Source of the DNA: an uncultured Bacilli bacterium
GTDB lineage: Bacteria; Bacillota_I; Bacilli_A; RF39; UBA660
Assembly (NCBI GenBank): GCA_944331835.1
Contig: CALVIU010000003.1
Coordinates: 1-46,577 of the forward strand
DNA length: 46,577 nt
Direction: 5' to 3'
A program made the position numbers and the translations under genes. The notes below the pieces were generated by a model. The model had not been told where the DNA came from. It saw only the letters and a list, made by a program, of their open reading frames with translations, and searched no databases. Positions 42,179 through 46,577 of the stretch are shown here, in pieces (within the stretch, counting starts at the first letter, position 1; the number at the start of each line of letters is the position of its first letter).

Positions 42179-43241
42179 CTTGCACCTCGTAAATTAAGCC
42201 TTTTTTATTGATATAAAATGCAACGTCACTTTCTATATCTAAGTTTACCCAGAAATTTTCTTCTTTGATTCTTTTATCTTGATAATAACTTTCTGCTAAA
42301 AATAAAATGTCACTTTTATTTTCTTGTAAAATTCTGATAAATTCATCAAGTTTCTTATTGATTAATTTTTGAAAATCATTATTTAATTTTTCAAGAGTAT
42401 CTAAATTTCTGATAGTAAAATTTGGTTCATTATCCATTATTTTACCAGTCAAGTTTCCACTTAATGTTATTGTGTTAGTATCAACATCAATTTCTACTTT
42501 TCCTTCCCCGATAGCAATGGAAAAATATAAGTCACCATATTCTTTAGAAAATATAGGGCGATAGAAATTGCCACTTAAAATATTATAAATTGTAGCATAG
42601 TCATTATCTAATTTACTTTTAAATTCATATTTATCAAATATAGCCAAACCATCAATTTTAAATTGTTCATCATCTAAAGTAATATTAGAAAAACATGTTT
42701 CTTTACCAAAGGCTAGAGTTTCTTCAATTATTTGATCAAATGTTTTTAAAACCGAGTTATTACTTGAATAATTAAGACTTTCCAACATATTAATGATGGC
42801 TGTACTAGCAATAGGATTTTCATCTGTTGTATTTTCTAATATTTTTTTGGGTTCTGTATCTAATGAAGATAAGACATAGAAATTTTCTCGAAAATAAGTG
42901 CTCCGCATGAAATAATCAACTATGGTCTCAAACCTACCATCGACAATATTTTCTCCAAGGATCATGAGTTTTACATGACTATAATTGGCTTGGTCTGATA
43001 ATAGATCTGCAGTTTCTTCAAGGACTTTGGCTAAAGATTTATTGCTACTAGTTTTAGTGTAAGTTTTAATTTTGGAAGAATCTTTATCATTTTGATCATT
43101 TAATACTTCTAATGTTATTACGTATTCATCATCTTTATAATCAATACCAATTGCTGATATTATTGCTAAATCATTTATTTCTTTATAATCATAACAACCA
43201 GTTAGTAAAAATAAGAAAGATATTAGAATTATTTTTTTCAT
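42168..43241 (-). CDS. gerAC: Ger(x)C spore germination lipoprotein
   Basis: 357 aa. The lipobox MKKIILISFLFLLTGC gives a lipid-modified Cys16, followed by YDYKEINDLAIISAIGID, the Ger(x)C start. The C-terminal third (TLEKLNNDFQKLINKKLDEF) matches the family. It is the C subunit of the receptor, on the outer face of the inner spore membrane. Overlaps gerAA by 4 bp. Confidence 0.9.
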   Translation of the reverse strand: MKKIILISFLFLLTGCYDYKEINDLAIISAIGIDYKDDEYVITLEVLNDQNDKDSSKIKTYTKTSSNKSLAKVLEETADLLSDQANYSHVKLMILGENIVDGRFETIVDYFMRSTYFRENFYVLSSLDTEPKKILENTTDENPIASTAIINMLESLNYSSNNSVLKTFDQIIEETLAFGKETCFSNITLDDEQFKIDGLAIFDKYEFKSKLDNDYATIYNILSGNFYRPIFSKEYGDLYFSIAIGEGKVEIDVDTNTITLSGNLTGKIMDNEPNFTIRNLDTLEKLNNDFQKLINKKLDEFIRILQENKSDILFLAESYYQDKRIKEENFWVNLDIESDVAFYINKKGLIYEVQDEN

Positions 43242-44662
43242 GAGTCCTCCTTTTGTTTGTGCATGTTTTTATGAGTAAATAATGTACTTCTTTTAGTATC
43301 TTTATATAAAGGTGTTTTGCAAACAGTGTTATTAAAGTAAGTTTTATTAAATGGAGCAAGTGGGGCAAAGTATGGCTTATTGAAACTAGTAATATTAGTC
43401 GTATATACTAAGAAGAATATTATACCTAGTGTTATTCCATAAAGACCAAAAAAACCAGCAAGTAAGATAAAAATAAACCTAAAGAAACGAAGAGAATTAT
43501 TGATTTCAACGTTACTAAATGTAAGACTCGATATAAAAGTTATAGCAATAACTATAATCGTAATTGGAGAAGCAATACCTGCAGAAACTGATGCCTCACC
43601 TAGAACAATGGCACCGAGAATTGATATGGCTGATCCATAATTTGATGGAAACCTTAAGTCACTTTCACGTAATATTTCACAGACGCCGAGCATGATAAGA
43701 GTTTCAACAATTGTAGGAAATGGTACACCGTTTCGCTGGATTGCAAAATCGACGAGTAAATTAGTTGGAATAGTTTCTTGATTATAGTTCATGATGGCTA
43801 TATATAATGCCGGAGCAATCATCGATAAAAAGTAGGAAAATAGTCGGAGAATTTTTATGAAGTTAATATTTTTACTTTTGGAATAATTATCAATATTGGG
43901 ATTGATAAAATCGATAAAAAATGCGGGAATAATTAAAACATAGGGAGTAGTATCGATAACTATGGCCATTTTTCCTTCTAAAAGGGCAGTGGCAACCATA
44001 TCTGGTCGTTCCGTTTGTAAGAATGTTGGATATACATGATTAGCTTCGCCATCTATTAAAAAACCAACAGAACTTGAATCTATTATGCCATCAATATCAA
44101 TGCTTTCAATTTTTTTTATTACGTCTTGCACCATATCAGTATCAACAATATCTTCGAAATATAAAAGACCAACTTGAGTACTCGTCTTTCTACCAACAAC
44201 TCGATTTTCAATTTTTAAGTTATGGGATTTTAATCTTCTTTTGATTAATCCTAAATTTATTTGATAATTTTCCGTAAAAGAATCTTTTGGCCCATTAATT
44301 GATGTTTCAACATCAGTATTAGCAACACTACGATTAATATCTGCTCTGGTTTCCACCCCATAAATTACACTATTTAAAATGATAATTGTAAATCCACTGG
44401 TAATAAAATATTCTATTTCATCTGCATTTTTAATTTCTTTGGTATTTGGTCCCGCTAAAAAGGATTTTAAGTTATGTTTATTTATTTTATTTTTGCTAGC
44501 AATTAAATTTTTTAAGATGTAATCATTTACTTTATTACTACCACTAACAGTTTCTAAATATAAAATATAAACAGTATTAAAAAGATTAATGTTAATTTCT
44601 TTAATAATTAAATCCGGAGTTTTATTAAATTCTTTTTTTATTCTTTCAACTATTTTATTCAT
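43238..44662 (-). CDS. gerAA: Spore germination protein GerAA
   Basis: 474 aa. A soluble N-terminal part is followed by about five membrane helices with PYVLIIPAFFIDFINPNIDN, RNGVPFPTIVETLIMLGVCE, ILRESDLRFPSNYGSAISIL and GEASVSAGIASPI, all GerA-family marks. GerAA oligomerises into the ion channel of the receptor. GGTGAGG lies before the ATG. The order A-C-B is a known variant. Confidence 0.93.
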   Translation of the reverse strand: MNKIVERIKKEFNKTPDLIIKEININLFNTVYILYLETVSGSNKVNDYILKNLIASKNKINKHNLKSFLAGPNTKEIKNADEIEYFITSGFTIIILNSVIYGVETRADINRSVANTDVETSINGPKDSFTENYQINLGLIKRRLKSHNLKIENRVVGRKTSTQVGLLYFEDIVDTDMVQDVIKKIESIDIDGIIDSSSVGFLIDGEANHVYPTFLQTERPDMVATALLEGKMAIVIDTTPYVLIIPAFFIDFINPNIDNYSKSKNINFIKILRLFSYFLSMIAPALYIAIMNYNQETIPTNLLVDFAIQRNGVPFPTIVETLIMLGVCEILRESDLRFPSNYGSAISILGAIVLGEASVSAGIASPITIIVIAITFISSLTFSNVEINNSLRFFRFIFILLAGFFGLYGITLGIIFFLVYTTNITSFNKPYFAPLAPFNKTYFNNTVCKTPLYKDTKRSTLFTHKNMHKQKEDS

Positions 44663-44764
44663 GACCTCACCATTTATAATATTTGCTAATTTTTGGAAAT
44701 TATAACTGAAATGGCTTTATAAAATTTAATTTGTGTTTTATAATTAGCTTGTGGAGTAATGATT

Positions 44765-45289
44765 ATGTTCGACGAAGTATTTTATGAAAACAAGAAAACG
44801 CATAGAAAAGAATTAATAATAATAGTTGTAGCTTATTTAATAGTAATGCTATTAGTTCCTTATTTAATTTTACATTATAAAATTATTAGTATTAGTGCTA
44901 ATTCTGATTCTTGGATAGTTGAAGGTCAAATTGAACTTGCTTTTTTTATTATGTTTTTAGCAGAATTTTCTTTTGCCTTTTTAGTAGGTTTGATAACACA
45001 TAAAGGGGGAGTTTATAAAACTTTAATAATATGTAGTTTCTTAGTAAAATTGGTATTATATACTTTGTTTTCAGTATTTGCTTTTTGGTTTACAACAAGT
45101 AAGTTTAATACCGAAATTGAGTTTCTTTTTGTGCGTTTGATTGTAGCATTTTATGCATTTAAGGGAATCTTTTTTGCTAGTATACTTTGTTGTATACCAA
45201 CACTATTTGGAGTAGAAATGGGAAAATTATATAAGAATAAGAAAAATGAATATTTGATAAATCGGAGGATAGAAGAAAATGAATATTGA
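44765..45289 (+). CDS. Four-helix membrane protein of unknown function
   Basis: 174 aa from ATG 44765 (GGAG 9 nt upstream; ATG 44759 also possible). Four predicted membrane helices, short N-terminal and Lys/Glu-rich C-terminal tails inside the cell. No family recognised. Divergent from gerAA; TATAAT at 44739-44744 could be its -10. Overlaps the next gene by 11 bp. Confidence 0.6.
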   Translation: MFDEVFYENKKTHRKELIIIVVAYLIVMLLVPYLILHYKIISISANSDSWIVEGQIELAFFIMFLAEFSFAFLVGLITHKGGVYKTLIICSFLVKLVLYTLFSVFAFWFTTSKFNTEIEFLFVRLIVAFYAFKGIFFASILCCIPTLFGVEMGKLYKNKKNEYLINRRIEENEY

Positions 45290-46469
45290 AAGGCTTGATG
45301 ATTTAGGAAGAGGGATAGGTTATCTTGATGGTAAAATTACTTTTATACCTTGGACAATTCCGGGAGATGTTGTAGAAGTTATAGTAACAGAAAATCATAA
45401 AAAATATAATGTAGCCAAAGTAAAGCATTTTATAAAATATAGTGAGAAGAGAATACAACCACCGTGTCCTTATTTTACTAAGTGTGGGGGATGTACATTA
45501 CAAAATCTTGCATATAATGATACTTTGGAATATAAAGTTAAAAAGATAAAAAATATATTTAAAAAGAATAAAATAGATATTAATCTGGAGATAATTGCTA
45601 ATTCTAATCCTTATAATTATCGTAATAAAATAAGTTTAAAAGTAATACATGGAAAAATAGGCTTTTTTGAAAATAGTACTCATCAATTAGTGGAAATTGA
45701 TGGGTGTATAATCTCTAATCAGGCATTAAATAAGTGTATCCCTTTAATTGAAAAAATGAATATTATTAATGGAAGTATAACTATTAGATGCAATCAAAAT
45801 GAAGAAATATTAATAATTATTGAAAGTCAGGATAATTTGAAAATTGATATAGATAGTTTGAAAAAAGAAATAAAACTTGTTGGGATTATAATTAATGATA
45901 AGACATTTTATGGAGAAAATTATTTATTTGAAAGAATTAATAATGTTTTGTTTAAGATTTCATATGATTCATTTTTTCAAGTTAATTCAAGTGTTGCTAG
46001 TAAACTTTTTCAAATTGTAAAGGATAATATTTCACTTAATGATAAAGTTTTGGATTTATATTGCGGAGTTGGAACTCTTAGTTTAATGGCAGCAGCAAAT
46101 GCTAAAAGTGTAGTAGGTATTGAAATTGTTCCTAATGCTATTTTAAATGCCATATTTAATGCTAGTATTAATTCAGTGGATAATACTTGTTTTGTTTTAA
46201 ATGATGTAAGTGAAGCAGTTTCCAAAATTAGTTTGGATTTTAATAAAGTTATCGTTGATCCACCAAGGAGAGGACTTACTAAAGAAGCGATAGAAGTTCT
46301 TTTGAAAATAAGACCTGAAAAAATTATTTATGTATCGTGCAATCCTCAAACACTAGTAAGAGACTACAAACTTTTAAATGATATCTATGAAATAGAAAAA
46401 AGTTATATTTTAGACATGTTTAGTTATACTTATCACGTTGAAACTGTATTAATTTTAAAAAAGAGGTAA
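45279..46469 (+). CDS. rlmD: 23S rRNA (uracil-C5)-methyltransferase, RlmD/RumA type
   Basis: 396 aa. An N-terminal TRAM domain (about 1-55), iron-sulfur Cys in PPCPYFTKCGGCTLQ, SAM-binding DLYCGVGTLSLMAAAN, VDPPRRGLTKEA and the catalytic Cys of VSCNPQTLVRD. It methylates U1939 or U747 of 23S rRNA to m5U; paralogues cannot be told apart here. GGAGGA site precedes the ATG inside the upstream gene. Confidence 0.9.
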   Translation: MNIERLDDLGRGIGYLDGKITFIPWTIPGDVVEVIVTENHKKYNVAKVKHFIKYSEKRIQPPCPYFTKCGGCTLQNLAYNDTLEYKVKKIKNIFKKNKIDINLEIIANSNPYNYRNKISLKVIHGKIGFFENSTHQLVEIDGCIISNQALNKCIPLIEKMNIINGSITIRCNQNEEILIIIESQDNLKIDIDSLKKEIKLVGIIINDKTFYGENYLFERINNVLFKISYDSFFQVNSSVASKLFQIVKDNISLNDKVLDLYCGVGTLSLMAAANAKSVVGIEIVPNAILNAIFNASINSVDNTCFVLNDVSEAVSKISLDFNKVIVDPPRRGLTKEAIEVLLKIRPEKIIYVSCNPQTLVRDYKLLNDIYEIEKSYILDMFSYTYHVETVLILKKR

Positions 46470-46475
46470 TAAAAA

Positions 46476-46577
46476 ATGTCAAAGTTAAAGAAAATTTTAG
46501 ATACTGTAATTATATTTATAGTAGTAATGTTTATTATTTGCTTTATGTTCAGTTTATATAAAGCATTAGTAGGTGAT
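46476..46577 (+). CDS. Truncated gene at the window edge (membrane protein N-terminus)
   Basis: 34 codons from ATG 46476 (AGAGG upstream) run off the window. They give a short basic start, MSKLKKILD, then one membrane helix. A signal-peptidase-like or other anchored protein is possible; too little is present to decide. Confidence 0.55.
   Translation, partial: MSKLKKILDTVIIFIVVMFIICFMFSLYKALVGD

Noticed and set aside
135-46577. Mollicute genetic code (TGA = Trp)
   Set aside because: TGA ends polA, avd and other genes, and Trp is encoded by TGG throughout.
1-46577. CRISPR arrays, tRNA or rRNA genes
   Set aside because: No regularly spaced repeats, cloverleaf with CCA-type 3' end, or rRNA segments were recognised by eye; a tRNAscan/Infernal run was not possible.

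Overview
The window is a strongly A+T-rich chromosomal segment of a Gram-positive bacterium of the Bacilli type. It lies close to the uncultured, small-genome gut lineages that sit near the Mollicutes. Pointers are the gene order (yqfC-yqfD-ybeY-dgkA-era-yqzL-recO; sepF-divIVA; rpsB-tsf-frr; rpsU-yqeY), single-chain glycyl-tRNA synthetase, CarD, TmcAL and VanY-type peptidase. TGA is used as a stop (for example polA), so this is not a code-4 Mollicute. YqfC/YqfD and a complete GerA-type receptor operon suggest that the cell makes spores or descends from a spore-former. The taxonomic placement is inference from gene content only. No rRNA, tRNA, CRISPR or insertion sequence was recognised.

Layout. 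1-4430: polA, a putative HExxH metallopeptidase and mutM in a tight operon. 4400-8300: a complete diversity-generating retroelement (DGR). It has a membrane-anchored C-type-lectin-like target whose 3' end carries a 101-bp variable repeat (VR, 5475-5575), a template repeat (TR, 5893-5993), a MutS-domain-I-like protein, an Avd-like protein, a DGR-type reverse transcriptase and a small unknown ORF. VR and TR differ at 17 positions and every one is an adenine in the TR, the hallmark of adenine-specific mutagenic retrohoming. The 623-bp non-coding stretch around the TR is full of strong hairpins. 8293-9270: a possible structured leader and a PD-(D/E)XK (Rpn-like) protein. 9300-16870: housekeeping genes for sporulation, rRNA processing, repair, translation and division. 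16900-19850: a prepilin/von Willebrand factor A fusion and a membrane partner, preceded by a second copy of a short element also found beside the TR. 19860-27600: lipid synthesis, site-2 protease, S2/EF-Ts/RRF and several membrane proteins. 27700-32930: CarD, hydrolases and tRNA-modification genes. 33044-35843: a compact peptide-export locus with a C39 peptidase/ABC exporter, a small membrane protein and two double-glycine precursor peptides too short for ordinary gene calling; each predicted mature peptide carries a GxxxG motif, as in two-peptide bacteriocins. 35860-41150: rpsU-yqeY, a DHH phosphoesterase, a decayed Fic gene and a VanY peptidase. 41156-44662: gerAA-gerAC-gerAB on the minus strand. 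44765-46577: a membrane protein, an RlmD/RumA-type methyltransferase and a truncated gene at the edge.

How the parts work together. In the DGR, the reverse transcriptase with Avd would copy TR RNA into adenine-mutagenised cDNA that replaces the VR, changing 13 codons of the displayed C-terminal domain while the anchor stays constant. In the peptide locus, the exporter would cut the leaders after Gly-Gly and secrete two short hydrophobic peptides. Transcription units are compact: in at least four places a terminator stem or its T-tract also appears to supply the -35 region of the next promoter.
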